Origin: Aphelocoma coerulescens
Lineage: Eukaryota > Chordata > Aves > Passeriformes > Corvidae
Direction: 5' to 3'
Assembly: GCF_041296385.1 (NCBI RefSeq)
Contig: NC_091033.1
Span: 13,658,001 to 13,722,000 of the forward strand
DNA: 64,000 nucleotides
Shown here one piece after another: positions 22,913 to 41,000 of this stretch (its first letter is position 1; the number at the start of each line of letters is the position of its first letter). The notes under the pieces were generated by a model. It worked only from the letters and a program-made list of their open reading frames with translations. It had not been told where the DNA came from and ran no database searches. The position numbers and the translations under genes were made by a program.

Positions 22913-25900
22913 AAGTCTTTCTTCTCCATTATTTTATCTAACAGCTTGTACTTGTTTTACAGCCCAGCTGGCACGGCCTCTTCCAATTAAAAATATATCC
23001 TGCCCAGTGGTCGATATCTGGGCCTTTGTGTGAACATCCTGGAGCATTAATTAAAGAAATTAATGCCCAAGCACCTTCTTGGCATGAAGTTCTATCCTTT
23101 CAGAGAGCACAAAGCTTTCCTGTGGAGTGGGAGATGTTTCTGTTTTCCCAAATAAGCTGTTCTTTCAGTGCCTGGGAGCTTGAGACATCCCAATCTATTA
23201 ATAAAAATAAATAGATCTCGTTCCCTACCTTGTTCTTTGTTTCTTTATTTAGCATAAGGCTGGGGTTTTTCAAGTCTCTTCAATTGTATTCTTGTGTTTT
23301 AGGGGTATAAAGAATAATGGTTTTTACACCTCAGTATTTATTTGGGATTATATAGATGAGCTCCAGGTCTCCCTGTGGATAATGTCCTTGGAATCCCTCC
23401 TCAGCAGGTGATGGTTTCATCCTGCAAAAGTCATAAAAGTCAGAGTGTTGGGTGAAGCTTCTCTTTGTGTAGGTTATTGATATTAGGAGCAATCTCACCT
23501 GCAAAACTGCAGCATTTTTACATCTGGGCTATTTTTTTTCACACAGAGCTGATTTTTGGCATGTTCTGGAATATGAAAGCTTGGTGAGGTTGTTACAGAA
23601 AGTTCTGGTCAGTGGAATTAATCTCAATATTCAGCTGTGTGGAGCAAGGCTCTCGGTCAGATCTGCACTGATTTTCCTCTGCTGACAGCTCAGCTGTGCC
23701 AGAACTGCTGGATCCAGGAGGAAAAGGAGACCTCTTTCCATGGCTTGTTTCCTCAAAATTCACATTGCTGGTAGGGTGAGCAGGAGCAGCAGGGACAGAG
23801 GAGATAAATTCTGTATCTCCTTTTGGACAATAATGGCTGTCAGCAGAACCACGGCTCAGAACAGCCCCACACTCCAGACTTGGAGCTCCCAGAAGAAACC
23901 CCTGACTCCAGAAAATGCTGGAAGAAATGGAGCTCATTTAGGCACAGGTCACTGAAGGGATTTGAGCTCCCACAGGGGCACCATTCACAAGGGGTTTTCA
24001 AGAATTCACAGGCTGAAATACAGATATCTTTCCCCAGGGGCAGAATTTTCCCGGGGTTTCTTCAAACCAATGATGTGAAGAGCAGAGATTATCCAGCACT
24101 GGAGTCAGTGGAAAAACTTTAACTTCCATAAGTGCACAATTATATCCCAGGGCAGTGGCTGACCTTTGCTTTCCAGTTGTCTTGGTTTTTTCCCCCCTTT
24201 CCTATTTGAACTGCAGGCACCAGGCAGAATGCTCCTGCTAATTTGTATAAATGAGCAGTAAAAATAAAACTTGTGGTCACTTGGAAGGTGTTCTATGCAG
24301 AAAAGATTTGATGCTGCTTATGAATACAGGTTTCTGGTTTGAATTAATGCCTTTCAAATCCAAACCAGTTTTAGGTGAAGGGAAAAATGGTGTTGGCTAA
24401 AGAGAATAAAAGTGGGGTTTCTGAAAGGGCACCTGTTGGGTGCTGACTGCACAACAGCTAAGGCCTGAAAGAGTTGGAAAATCCTCACTCCTGTGCTCAG
24501 GAAGTTGCTGCTAATGATGGCACAGAAAAGCCACAAACAAGTTTTAAACTGCTCATCCTAAAGAAGAACATGTGGAAAATTCAGGCCTGGGGCTGGTTTG
24601 ATGAAGAGCTGAGGTGGCTCAAAGAGCTCCTGAACAGATCCTTCCCTGCCTCGCTCCCAGAGGTTGGGATGTGAATATTCACAGGAACAAGATTCCAGTC
24701 CCTGAGTGAACGGCTCAATCAGGCTGCCAAAATGCTCAGCTGGTAAGTCTTCCCCCTAAATTCAGTGTAAATATTCATTTTTTCACTGTTTAGCATGTAC
24801 TAAAAGCTTTATTCCCAGAGTAACAAAAAACAGGAGAGCCTTTGAAAGCTCCAGCTCATTCTCATGCAGGTGTGAACACTTTGTGAAAATAAGATTTTCT
24901 TTAGCACTAACTTGAATCCTTCACCTCACAGCACGGTCTGATGTGTCTGAGCAGCCCAGTGGCTTTTTGGGTGTACACTGAAATGACTGCAGGCATTGCT
25001 AAATGTGCTTTAAGCCTTCCCACTTGCTACCTATTTACCCAGGGATGAATTCTGCCCGCTGGGAATATTCTATACAACGGCAGTCATCAGTAATTAAACA
25101 AGAGCAAGCCACAAAGTAGCTAAATATTGCTTTAAGCTCATTTGACAAATAAGGCATTTGAAACAAAAGGTCTCAGATGCAGATTTGAAGTCCCTGGATG
25201 CAATTCAAAAGTGCTGCAATGTGTTTAGAAACATAAATCACTGACACTCTTTTGCAAAAGGGTAAATAACTGGTGATCTCTGCTGTGGTGATGTCATTTG
25301 CTCATAAGCACTGACCTAAAAAAACCCCAAACCCCAAAGGTTATTGTCCATAAAGATCAAGTACTGATGAGCAGATTTATACCAAAATTCTTCCTGTAGC
25401 TCCTAGAAAAGTTCCCGGATAAACTCTGTAGGACTTGGCCTGAAATGGTGCAATTATAAATAGAAATTTGCTCAACTTCAGTCCAGGAACTTTTCTGAGT
25501 CAGTAAATAACTCCCAGATGACATCCCAAGTTGCTGTCATTATACTGACACTGAAGCTTGCTCCTTGGAGTGCTGCCATTTGAGACAATCTGATCTCTCA
25601 CGTTGCCATCAGGAATTGAGCTGATTAGGAAAATCAGACCCCTTCCAAACCCTGTAGATTATGGATTTACTGAACTTGCCCTGTGAAAGGACAACCTTGC
25701 TGGGATGACTCTGCTCTCCAAGTCCTGGCTGTGGTGGATGAAGCAGCTCTCCAGTTTCTTGGCCCAAAATGCACAAAAATTGGTGTTTTAGGTGTGTAAA
25801 TCTTTTTCTGCATTTGTCTCTCCCTTCCTGCAGGCAGGAAAGCTGTGCTGGCACCCTCCCCAAAGGGCTGGAATTCATGCAAAAAATAACTTCTGTCTTA

Positions 25901-26406
25901 AAACTTTTTTTTGTCTGAATCCCTTGAGACTCAGATCTGCTTATTAACACTGATCTCGAACTCATCCCAAGGGAGAGCTTTGAGACAAAGCTCAGTGCAA
26001 TGCAGGCAGAGAAATTTTCTTACCTGCTGAAAGACAATGTCTCAAACTGAAAATTCCAAGGACTGGGATTGGTGTAGACTGGGATTCACACACTGCACGG
26101 TAGGAAGTGACTTTTGGAATGGAAATCTTACAGAAGGACACCCTTGTCAAGTACTTTGACCTCACAGTGGTTACTGAATGCAGATCTTCAGCAGTATTTA
26201 CTGGATGGATGGTTTTAACATTTTCCCTTCGGTTTTCTTTGTTCATTTTGGAGAACTCACGAGTTCATTCAGCTTTGCTCATTTAGGCCTCTGAGGATGG
26301 AGCTGTCCTGGGGTTGTTGCACCCTTTGCCCTGACACGAGCCATTGCAAGCATCTTGTCTGCTGCAAAAAAGGCTCAAAGAACTGTTGGAGGAGCAGAAA
26401 AACTGG

Positions 26407-26438
26407 GGCTTCCAAAAAACCATTCATTTTTGGAAGCC
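26407..26438. repeat. Perfect 12-bp inverted repeat, 8-nt loop
   Basis: The left arm GGCTTCCAAAAA (26407-26418) and right arm TTTTTGGAAGCC (26427-26438) are exact reverse complements. The hairpin is flanked on each side by a copy of AAAAACTGGGG, so it sits between direct repeats. Confidence 0.9.
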
Positions 26439-26728
26439 AAAAAAACTGGGGAGAAGAAGCCAAAAAGGTGACAGGGCATGTTCCTGTCCCAATTGCCAAG
26501 GATTTCCTAGAGATTTGGAGGCTGTGCCCGGCTCCAGAGATTTGCTCTGATGATTTTATTCTAAAACAGGAGGAGAAAAACTCAGCTACTTCCAGGTGCC
26601 CTGCTATGATTTTTCTGTTTCCCAGCAGTGTGTGAATGTGTCGGGAGCAGCTGATGTGACCCTTGCAGGGAGGCTGGACACCAATCCCAGCAGCAAAAGG
26701 ATGCCTTGGAAGGTGGTGAGTGAACAAC

Positions 26729-26826
26729 CAATCCCTCCAATAGAAAAAAAATCAAACCCTCCAATATATAAAAAAATCAAACCCTCCAATACATAAAAAT
26801 CAAACTCTCCAACACCTAAAAAATCT
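26729..26826. repeat. A-rich tandem repeat, about 4 units
   Basis: Units of roughly 21-27 bp with the core 'ATCAAACCCTCCAATA' followed by A-runs of varying length recur four times with small changes. Confidence 0.85.
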
Positions 26827-26829
26827 GTA

Positions 26830-27130
26830 GAAGTTGGCACACCTCAATAGATGGCACTAAGAATCCTAATGCAAAGCCATTCCCGGTGGCTTCCTCCCCG
26901 AATATCAGCACAAGCCTTCCAGTCAATCCAATGCCTTTAAATCTCAAACAAGCAATCTGATCAATGGACAACCTCCTATTCACTGCTTGTTTTAATGCAA
27001 ATGACTCCCTTAGCAGTGCTATTCTTAATTTTCCATTGGCCCTTGATGTGGAACTCCTTTGGTGAGAAATAAATCTGGGACAAGTCCTCCTGAGGGGAGG
27101 TGATCTGTGCACCTCGATGGATGTGGAGGG
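26830..27130. promoter_or_regulatory. Possible conserved regulatory element
   Basis: A non-repetitive, moderately AT-rich stretch carries an exact POU octamer ATGCAAAT (26995-27002), a CCATTGG box just downstream, and several TGAT/ATCAAT motifs. It lies about 5 kb upstream of CBLN4. The call is an inference from motif content; conservation could not be measured. The open frame on the minus strand through it has no recognised homology. Confidence 0.25.
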
Positions 27131-29974
27131 AGATGCATTAAATTTCACCACTTCGTGATCTCATTTTTCTCTGTTTCCTTGACACCAAATTAGCACACAA
27201 ATATATCCACAAAATATATTCAACATTTTAAGCTAAACTGACCACCAGCAGAGTGCTGGAGCCTCTGCAAACTCCATCCTGAGTGTGGAACAAACCCCTT
27301 TGTTTGATCCTTCCTTCCTGTCAAAAGGGGAAGCTTCTCCTGCCAGGCTGTTTTCCTGGTTTTCTGACTGTATCATCTGATTTTCTTGCATTTGAGCAAA
27401 AATCTCACTTCTTGCCTCATTAAAATGCTGTTGAAACATCCAAGATCACTCCCTAGGTCAGGGCAGTGCTTTGTAAAATTATTTATTTCATAGGATTGCA
27501 CAGATGGATCAGGAAAATTAACAGAAAAACGTGGGAAAAACAGGAGATCTTTCCTAGACATGAACTGAAGTACAGCAGTAAACCAAGACTTAAATTTTGC
27601 TTTATAACAAGTTTTAAATGCAAATACCTGCTTTAAAAGCAGTTAATGTATGGGCTTGATTTTATGGTCTTAATCCACCCAACCCCTGTTTTTACAGGAG
27701 GTTTAAACATGTAAATACTTCCTGGAAGTATTTTGAATACACATAAATACAGGAAATATCGAGCTATTTGTGGATAGTTTAGTGAGGATTAATGATGGCA
27801 TTTGCTGGCCTGTTGGTGGCAAACAACTTCCTACCTGGGGTCTAGGAAGGAGCAAAAAGAACCTCCAGGGTCATATTTTGCTCTCACTTTGATGTAACCC
27901 CAAAGTCTGTTGGACTCAGAGCAACAGAAACATTGGGATATTCCCAGACATCCATCAAGGAGCAACTGCTGCTGGAAGGACTGGCAGCATCTGCCTGGGA
28001 GCATTTCAAACCCCAATTTTTTTCAGCTTGGGGCTGGGGTGTGCTCAGCTGTGGGCAAAGAGAAGCTCTGGCTGCACGAGAAATGCTGAATAAAGACCTC
28101 AAATGCCAGAGCTGTCAGCAGATCTGAGCAGTGTTACCTTCACACATGCAGGCGTCCTGCTGACTCATTTTCTTAATCACCTCTAAAATTCACAGGGAGT
28201 TTTAAAATTCTGTTTGCTGAGGAGGCCATCAAAACACAGATTTATCATAGCAGAGTGTCAGGGAAAATAAAGCAGCCCAACAAATACAAGCAGAGGATTG
28301 GTTTTTATTGTTTTCTCTGTTCTGCTGCTTCAGAAAGTTTAAAAAATTCACGAAGATGGGATGGACTGAGGAGAGGTACATGGGAATAGGCAAACTACAG
28401 AAAAGGCTTACTTCAAAAACCAAGGAAAATTGGATTTTAGACTAAAATAAAGCAAGGAAAATCTAGGCTTGAGTCTGCATCAGTGTGAATTAAAGACTGA
28501 AATCTTCTATTCATTGTAGTCACGTGTAGAGCTGAAGATTTTATTATATTCCTATAGGATTGCTTCACATATTATGCTTATTTAAATGAAGTGAAATTTA
28601 CTTCATAAAATATTTACAGCCTGTTCTTAAGAACCATCAGGCTCATTAGCCAGGTGAATTTGTCTTGGGTTTGGCCAACAAACTGTTTGAGCAGCAGAGA
28701 GCCACGGGCCAGCTGTCTGGGAGCCAACAGCCAGATGGAGATGCCAGCCAGCTCAGGATTTGCAATCCCAGCCTGAAAGGATGTCAGAGCACTGGGAAAA
28801 GCCTGACCACGGAGCTCCACGAGCACAGGTGGGGATTGCCATCAGTATTCTGGGATGGAATCCCCCCCTGTGCCCCCTCATCCCACGTCTCCTCGTTAGG
28901 GTGGGCTCGGCAGAGCACAGAGATGGGGGGAGGTCCTGGGAGGGACAGGGGGTGCTCAGCTCCCTGCAAAAACCTCTCCACGCTCAGCAAACAGAAAGCT
29001 CAGCCTGGCAGAAGGGAAGAATAATGAGGCTGAAGAAGAAAGGCAAGGAGAGGAAGGAGGGCTCTGTCACCGAGGGGTTAGAAGGATTCCGAAGGCCTCC
29101 AGACACAAGCACGGAGCTCAAAAGCACGAGAGGAAGTCTGAGGAAGATTATTCCTCCCTTTTGTGAGGCAAATGACTAATTATACAAAGCAAGATGTTCT
29201 GTTTCCAAAGAGATTTGGAAGGTATCATGCAATATTGATACAGAAATCTTATTTAATGCAGGTTTACAAGGAGAGAGGTGGAAGGAAATGTAAATGCAGA
29301 CATGGTGTTTTATCCTGATTCTCCCTGTGGCTCTTCCCTCTGTCAGAAAGCCTCCTCAGTGCTGGGGGTCTCCTGTGAAACAGCAAAATTCTTCCAGCTG
29401 GAGGCAGTTTTAGGCTTCCACAATGTGTCCAGAAAGGGAAAGATGCTGTGAGCTTAATCTAACTGTTTCCATTGTTGTGTACTGTTGCTATTTATTTTAC
29501 TCATTTTTCTTTCAAAGGAAGAAAAACCAAATCCCTGTTAGCGGGAGCTGGATCAATACTGGGAAATTCTGTCAGATAAAATAAGAGCAATCATTAACCT
29601 TGTTGCTTATGAATTAAATGCAAACTCCACTGTTCAACTCACCTCTCCCACAGCATCCCCTGCAAACTTCGCTCATTTTGCTCAGCAATCAAAGCCCAGC
29701 TCAGCCACCCAAACAGAGATTGTTACAAATGACCTCGGAGCTCTCTTCCTTCTGCTTGGCTGGGAAGAAAGGAGGAGGTGTTTCCTGGTATCAGGTATTT
29801 TGGTGATAGGGACTCTCCAGGCTGCTTCCTTAGGTGGATTATGGACATTATTTATAGTCCTGATGTCTCTTGGAGCAGCACATGGAGAACGTTCATGGCC
29901 ATGCCCCAGCTCTGCTCTGGTCCAGGTGTGGGGTCCCCTGGCCAAATCCCATCCAAGTCATCCATCTCTGTGAT

Positions 29975-30090
29975 CCCAGAACAGGGAGGAGCTGGAGCTG
30001 CTGGAGAGAGGCCAGAGGAGGCACCAGGATGAGCAGAGGGATGGAGCAGCTCTGCTGGGAGGAAAGGCTCGGAGAGCTGGGATGGTTGTT
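29975..30090 (+). mobile_element. CR1 LINE fragment
   Basis: It shares nearly the same sequence as the start of the CR1 copy at 16.1 kb: 'gggaggagctggagctgctg', 'aggatgagcagagggatgg', 'agctctgctgggaggaaagg'. It is cut off at both ends. Confidence 0.82.
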
Positions 30091-31920
30091 ACTTGTGCTC
30101 TTACTTGTGCAGTGTTAAAAGGCCACTCAGCAGCTTTAGGGACAGAAGAGATTTGAAGCAGGAGATGTTGAAATAGTGTGGAAATATTTATATTTAACTG
30201 TTTGTATTTATTTACAAAACATTTTCCCCACAGCTTTGTTTTGCTAGAGTCCTCAAACTGGTGTTCCTGTGCACAGGAGGGAATCTTTTGATCTGCAGCT
30301 CAAATTTCTACAAGAGGTACAAAGCTGTGCTCAAGTATTTGTTTGATTTCTAGTTTCCTTTCCTTACAGTAAGTGGTGCCTCTCAGCTGGACCCTTCCAT
30401 CCATCTTTGTTGTGTCACTGAGCAAGAGGATGTTGATGCATTCCTAGAAAACAGAAGCATTTATTTTTGCCTCTTGCCTGATCAACGGGATTCCTTAAAA
30501 TTTGAGTCTGACCTTCTGAATTTTAGGGAGTTTGATGCTTGCTAAGAAGACTTTTGGCTGCTTTACGGCTTCTCAAAGACTTTGCTGAATTCTGCAGAGT
30601 TAATGCTTCACCCTCGGTTCTCTGCATCAACTGAAAACCAGTCCCAGCTCACACTTGCCCACAGAAAGCTTTGCTGTTCAGCAGAGAGTGGATTTTGGTG
30701 CTTTTTATTCCTCCTCTTAGTTTCCTGTTGCTTGTTTAATTTCTTCTGCCTGCACCCAGATATGCCTTGGGCAAGCAGGGAATGGAGGCTGCTGCTGGTT
30801 AATGGTTGGCACAGGGTGTATTTGTTGCAAAGATGTTACAGGCACAAACAATTTTGCTGTACTGAAAGGCATCTATCTAAAAATCATTTGCTCAATTTCT
30901 TCTAAACTGTTGGCACTTTTTTGGTTTGGATAGAAATTTGTGTAGCCAATTCTGCTTCTGGGAGCACTGTGCCACTTCTGGCAGTCCCTGAAGTGAGTTT
31001 AGGTTTCACCATGAGATCATTTCAAACAGGGCCAGGCGATGCAGGAAGGGTCTTGTCCCGAAGCCATCAGCAGCACCAAGCCACTCATGTTTTTAATAAT
31101 CTCGAAATTCATGGGAGAACTACTCTAAGGTACCTGCTCAGTCTCCCAATCCTTCCAGTACACACCACAAAAGTAAATTAATCAGAGGCAGAGGTGTTAA
31201 ATCACACCATAACCATGTGGCAGAACCGTGAGGTGGCACCTGGCCACGTTAATGCTCGAAGGGGAGGCAGGAAAGTCCTGCTGGTGATCTCAGGGTGTGA
31301 TTTGAGGAAAGCTGTTCCCTCCTGTGTGCTGGGGGTGTCCTGCCCCGAGCCCAGCTGCAAACACCTGCACAGGAGCTCCGTGCCCTGGGACACTCCCGCA
31401 GGTTCAGTGCTGCCTTTCAGTCTGCAGCGCTTCCCCATCCTCCTCCTCCTGAAAATCGGGGATGTTGCGATGTCCCGGCACTTTCCCTTGGGCTTTGCAG
31501 CCGCTTCAGAAGTTGCCTGGGAGGACAAGAGTGTGTGTGAGCAGGGGCAGTTCCGAGGGGAGGCTCCCTGGGGATGAAACCTCGAGCCTGCCCCGCTAGG
31601 TGAGAACTGGGCAGGTTTGTTCTGACACAGCTGCCGCGGAGGGGGGGATTTGTGGCGGGGGAAGCTAGAGGGAGAGAAGTGCAGTGTGAGCACCCTGCCG
31701 CTGCTATCAGAGGCAGGATCTGGCAGCTCTGGGGGAAGGTGCCACCTCTCCGCTCCGCCACTCCGAGCATCCTGCATCTCCAGCTCGAATTGCCGGCAGC
31801 GGCGATCATGGCAGCGCCAGATGGGTTTATTTCTTCGCCACCTCTCGTTTCTCTCTCTCAGCAATAATTCACCTGAGGGCTTTTTTCCCCCCCGCCTCCC
31901 CTTCTCGCGCTCTTTTTTGA

Positions 31921-36658
<4,738 letters not shown>

Positions 36659-38085
36659 AGTCAATTCTCCTGTGACATCCATCCCGGTGTGGACTCATCC
36701 TTGCCTCTGTTTACATGAAGATCATTTTGTCATCATGGCAGTGGTGGTTCTTTATCGCTTTCTCATGGGTGATTTTGGATTCTCTCTATGGATTTTGGCC
36801 CCATCTGAACTACTCAGAAGTCTCACAGAATTCTGTGTGTTCAAATACAATATCTTTGGACTGCGACTAGAGCAGACAATAAATATCAATGCTTAAGGTT
36901 ACAGTCTAAAGCTGCCTGCAAGTTTTATTCCAATTTCATTTTCTGGACTTACTTCGTGGAAGAAGTGGATTTTCTCTAACTGTGAAAAGACTGGCACCAA
37001 GTCTTTCATGTAGGAGAGTTTGAGTTCAGACTCCAGTCAAGAGTTAGTGTGTTGCTGCCAAAGAACTGTGTATTGATAAATTGGTCACACGTGTTTCTGT
37101 CCCTGGGACTGGACTGCCACGATCTGTTCCATTGTCTTAGGAAGGTAATTCTTACTGCTAAGTGGTCGGCTTGAGTTCTCCTCTGCGTGGTGTGTGTTGG
37201 ATGGTTCACCCAAAAGCTCAGTCACAATCAAGTCCAGCCTCCATAAGCCTGAGGGGTTATGGATGTATTTTGGTTGGATACGGAAGGGGTTCCTCTTTTC
37301 CACGTGCTGATTCCTGACAGGAAAAGCAGATTATAACCATTCAGACAAAACTCCCCAGGGTTAAAGGTGATCATTCAGGCACAGCTTTACAAAACCAGCT
37401 TTGCCCTGCAGGACACCTCACACTTGTTCTTCAATTTTAATTAACATGATTGTTAATTACTGCTTTATTCAGCTCCTGAGGGATTCCTTCCTTAGACACA
37501 ACCACTTTGTCAGCTGGAGATGAGATCCCCTTGTTTGTATTTCTGTGTATTTTCCAACCCTTCTGTTTTGTTAAAGGTCTTTTCTGGTTTTGCCTTAACT
37601 CCACAGCTGTATAAAATTTTAGGTCATTTGTTCAACAAATATGAAATCCAAATAAGTGGTACCTAACTTGGTACAAAAGCTTCCCAGCTTTTTGTACAGG
37701 TCATGTGAATTCATAAACTTATTTATTATCTCATTGTTACATAATAAAGATTAATATATGTTAGCTGAATTTTTGACCTTTGGATTTTGGAAGTCGCTTC
37801 ATACTATTTTTTTATTGGATATAATTGTTATATGCAAAATGGAAACTGCCCTGGGAGGCAGGAGAACTGCCACGAGTTAGTGTGGCAGAATCCTGGAGGT
37901 AATCAGAGGGATAGAGAAATAACCTATGCATTTTATTTAAAAGTAAAATTTAGGCAGAAATCCTGGCCTCACTGAAGTTGGTGTTCAGAATCACGTTGAT
38001 TCCAAAGGATTTTGGATGAAACCTGTGCTTTAGGTTCTGCCATCAGCACCAAACTCCAGTGCCACCGGATTGAATATTAAATAAA
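36659..38085 (+). other. CBLN4: CBLN4 3' UTR with candidate poly(A) signals
   Basis: AATAAA occurs at 36878-36883, 37743-37748 and 38080-38085. Several ends are therefore possible; the extent given reaches the farthest of these three. No coding sequence is seen. Confidence 0.5.
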
Positions 38086-41000
38086 ATGATTTTCTCATGA
38101 GCTGCTAATGAAAGCTTCATCCCTTGTGCCCCAAATACTCTGAATGGATGGATCCTTGTGCCTTGTGTATCAGGAAGGATGTGGTTCTATATTAAAAATT
38201 TCTGTGCACTTGAAAATGTTGGTGGGTGGAAGCATCTGCAGCAACCTGGGAGCTTCCCTAAAAGCCAGTTTGGGCTGGGATTTGCTGCTTTTGGGACCTG
38301 GTTCCAGCTCCTTCCCTTGCTGGCCAAGTGCAGTGTGTCCTGTTGATATTTCACTGATCTAAAATCGAATTCATGGCTGGTTGGTGCTCCTTGTAAAAAC
38401 ATCAGGGAATCAGTGGCACACCACTGTGCCCAAATTCCTGATTGTCCAGCACCTACCACCCAGGATTTTTTGGGCAGTTTCAGGAGGATTGGTGGGTACT
38501 TTGCACTCCTGTGAGATAAATCAGATGAGAAGGTGATTTCTTGGACCCAATTTTGTTTTTCTGTACTGACCACTGCAGTTGGGGAAGAAGTGGAAGGACC
38601 TGGCAAGAAGGTGAAAGATTCACATTGCTGAAAAATATTAAAAAGTTGTGATGAGCAATCAAAAATGTGTCCCTGCTGTACCCCTAAAATGTGTGTATAT
38701 AAATATATGTATATCTAAACCCCCTGGAATTGCAGATCATAGTTTGCATGATGTTATAAAGAGGTTACTTGTCCTAAGAGTTTATTTCAGAGGGGAGCAT
38801 CGATATTTTGTATAGAATTGGTAAAATCTGCAATCTCACCTTGCCCATGGATATGTCTGTAATGTAAAAGAAGTGTTGCTACTGAGACAGAAGAAAAACG
38901 GCATTAAAGGTGTCAGTATAATTTCAGAATGATAAATGTATCTAACTTCTTTAATCTGTAAACACGTGATCTTTAATGGCTGCCTTTAGTATCCAGCAAA
39001 AATCCTCAACCATCTCATTATTGCCTCGATTGCCCCTCAGCAAAACATTTCTGATTTCTTCAGAGTCATTAATGCTTATTTCAACTTGAGCTGGAGAGAC
39101 TGAGAAGGAAGTTGTTCAGTGGATACTCCTTGATGGAAAGTGCTTCTAAAATCTGTTGAAAAGCCAGCACAAATAATTACCAACTAATTATTTTACTGGT
39201 CAAAGCAAAGGTTTAATTGGAGTTGCGGTCATCACACAGGGCTGGGCACTCAGAGGTGGCCTCTAGGGACAGGCAGGTCCCATTTAAACATTTAATTAAG
39301 AGCAAACTGTGAGGTTTAGACACAATTTGAACTACCAGATCTTGCCCTCATTTTTGTGTTGTCCCACCACTGCTGTGCCAGCAGGAGCTGCTCCCAGAAG
39401 AGAGAGGATGAGCCAGGCTGGATGGAGCCAGGGCTGGAAAATGAAATTCCTTTTCCTTCTGCCTTCCCATGTCCTGCATTTTCCTGTTGGGAAGCAACAG
39501 CTCAGGAGACGCTTCACTTTTTAAAGGGTATTTAAGATTAGAGGGTTGTCTGTTTTCAAAGAACTTAAACCCTGTGTTGAGCTGCACTGTAAAGGTTAGA
39601 GCCGACTTTCTGATCCTCTTCAGTTCCAGCAGACTCATTGATTTTGGGGAGGGCAGGATTCCTCCCCCTGCTGCACAGTGGGAGGATCTATACTCACATC
39701 CTTTACCCACTTTGCAGGGACCTTTGTAGCTGACAAAGTTGATTGTGCAAGAAAACCTTTTAGCCACGTGTGGTAAGGACAAAAGAAAGAAGTTCCTTTC
39801 AGAGAAGAAGAGATTTATTGTTATTATCAGTGATGTCTTTATGAATGAGATCAGTATTTTTACTTTTTATCTGGTTTATTTATATTTTATCCATATTTTA
39901 TCATGGAAAACCCCTCTCTAATTTCCTTTATTTCACTCCCCAGTGATGTAAATGTTGTTGATAGAGCCAGGTCTCCCTGCTCACCTCTGTTCATCCAGTG
40001 GAGAAATCTGCTCTGTTTGTTGAATCCTCTGTGCTGTGAAGAATTTGGGCTGCACAAGCCAAACAACTGCAGAGCCCAAAAAGATCCTGTTCAAAAGAAC
40101 CTGGTGGCAAAACTATTTTTGGAAAAGGCACTGAGGTAGCTGTGAAATTTTCACAAGCTCTTTTGTCTCTACATAAAAAGGAAAAACCAGCTTTGAAGCA
40201 GAGAAAAGGAAAAGATATTTTTTTAAACAACGTTTTCTATGTGGTTTCTGTTATGTCATTCTCTAGCAGTATCTGAACACTTCATGAGTGTTAATTCGAT
40301 CACTTTGGCCTTTTTGTAGCTGAGTAGCCTACTGAGAATACGGAGACAGGGTTTGGGAAATGATTCCCAGGTGCCAACGCATCCAATCCTGGTGCTCGGC
40401 CCTGTTCAGTTTGTTGGACCAATCCTTTTTCTGATACTGGACATTTTTTAATACACAGGATGGTTTAGGAGTAAATGGAATTCTGCTCTATTTCCCTTTC
40501 CATGTTCCATCTAAATAACATTCCTGGAAAGGGGAATGCAGTGAAACAGTTTGAAATGCCTGAAGAATTTCACAATTAGCTGCCAACTCATTTTTTAAGC
40601 CCCACGTCTGCACACAGAGTATTTTTCCAAGCAGGTTTAAAATAGAGAAATTAATGCAAGGAGCTCTATGTCAGGAGCACACCAAGGAGCTGAGCCATTA
40701 ACATGAAGTATGGGCTGAAGAAAACAGAAAAATGTTCTCCTCCTTTATGTTCTCCTCCTTTTCTAGGGGGTTCTTAGTTGGCAGCATCTTTTACCTCGGC
40801 AATTCGTGACTGTTGCCCTTCATATTGTAAGAGCTCTTTAAAATATTCCAACTCTTTGTCTTCTAAAGATAACATCAGCCAGATAACTCAATGGAAATAA
40901 ACAAAGGTGCCCAGGGACAGAATTTGTTGGCTGGCACATGCCACAACACCATTTTTTTCTGTACTGTTGCTGTCCAGACAGAAAAGGCTCCTTTGAGAAA

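Larger units (their letters stand above)
21561..31880. other. Intergenic region between the formin gene and CBLN4
   Basis: No exon with good splice sites and recognisable protein was seen on either strand. Contents listed separately: a pyrimidine tandem repeat at 22.87 kb, an 8-bp-arm palindrome at 23.05 kb, a hairpin at 26.4 kb, an A-rich tandem repeat at 26.73 kb, a possible conserved segment at 26.83-27.13 kb, and a CR1 fragment at 29.98 kb. The last 500 bp turn GC-rich towards the CBLN4 promoter. Confidence 0.6.

Noticed and set aside
26297..26635. Plus-strand open frame of 112 codons
   Set aside because: It runs through the hairpin and its direct repeats; no homology.
26816..27151. Minus-strand open frame of 111 codons at the possible regulatory block
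   Set aside because: The composition looks protein-like in places, but there is no recognised family and no splice sites; kept only as a non-coding candidate.
31202..31864. Minus-strand open frame of 220 codons upstream of CBLN4
   Set aside because: GC-rich promoter-proximal sequence with few stops; no domain, no splice or start context.
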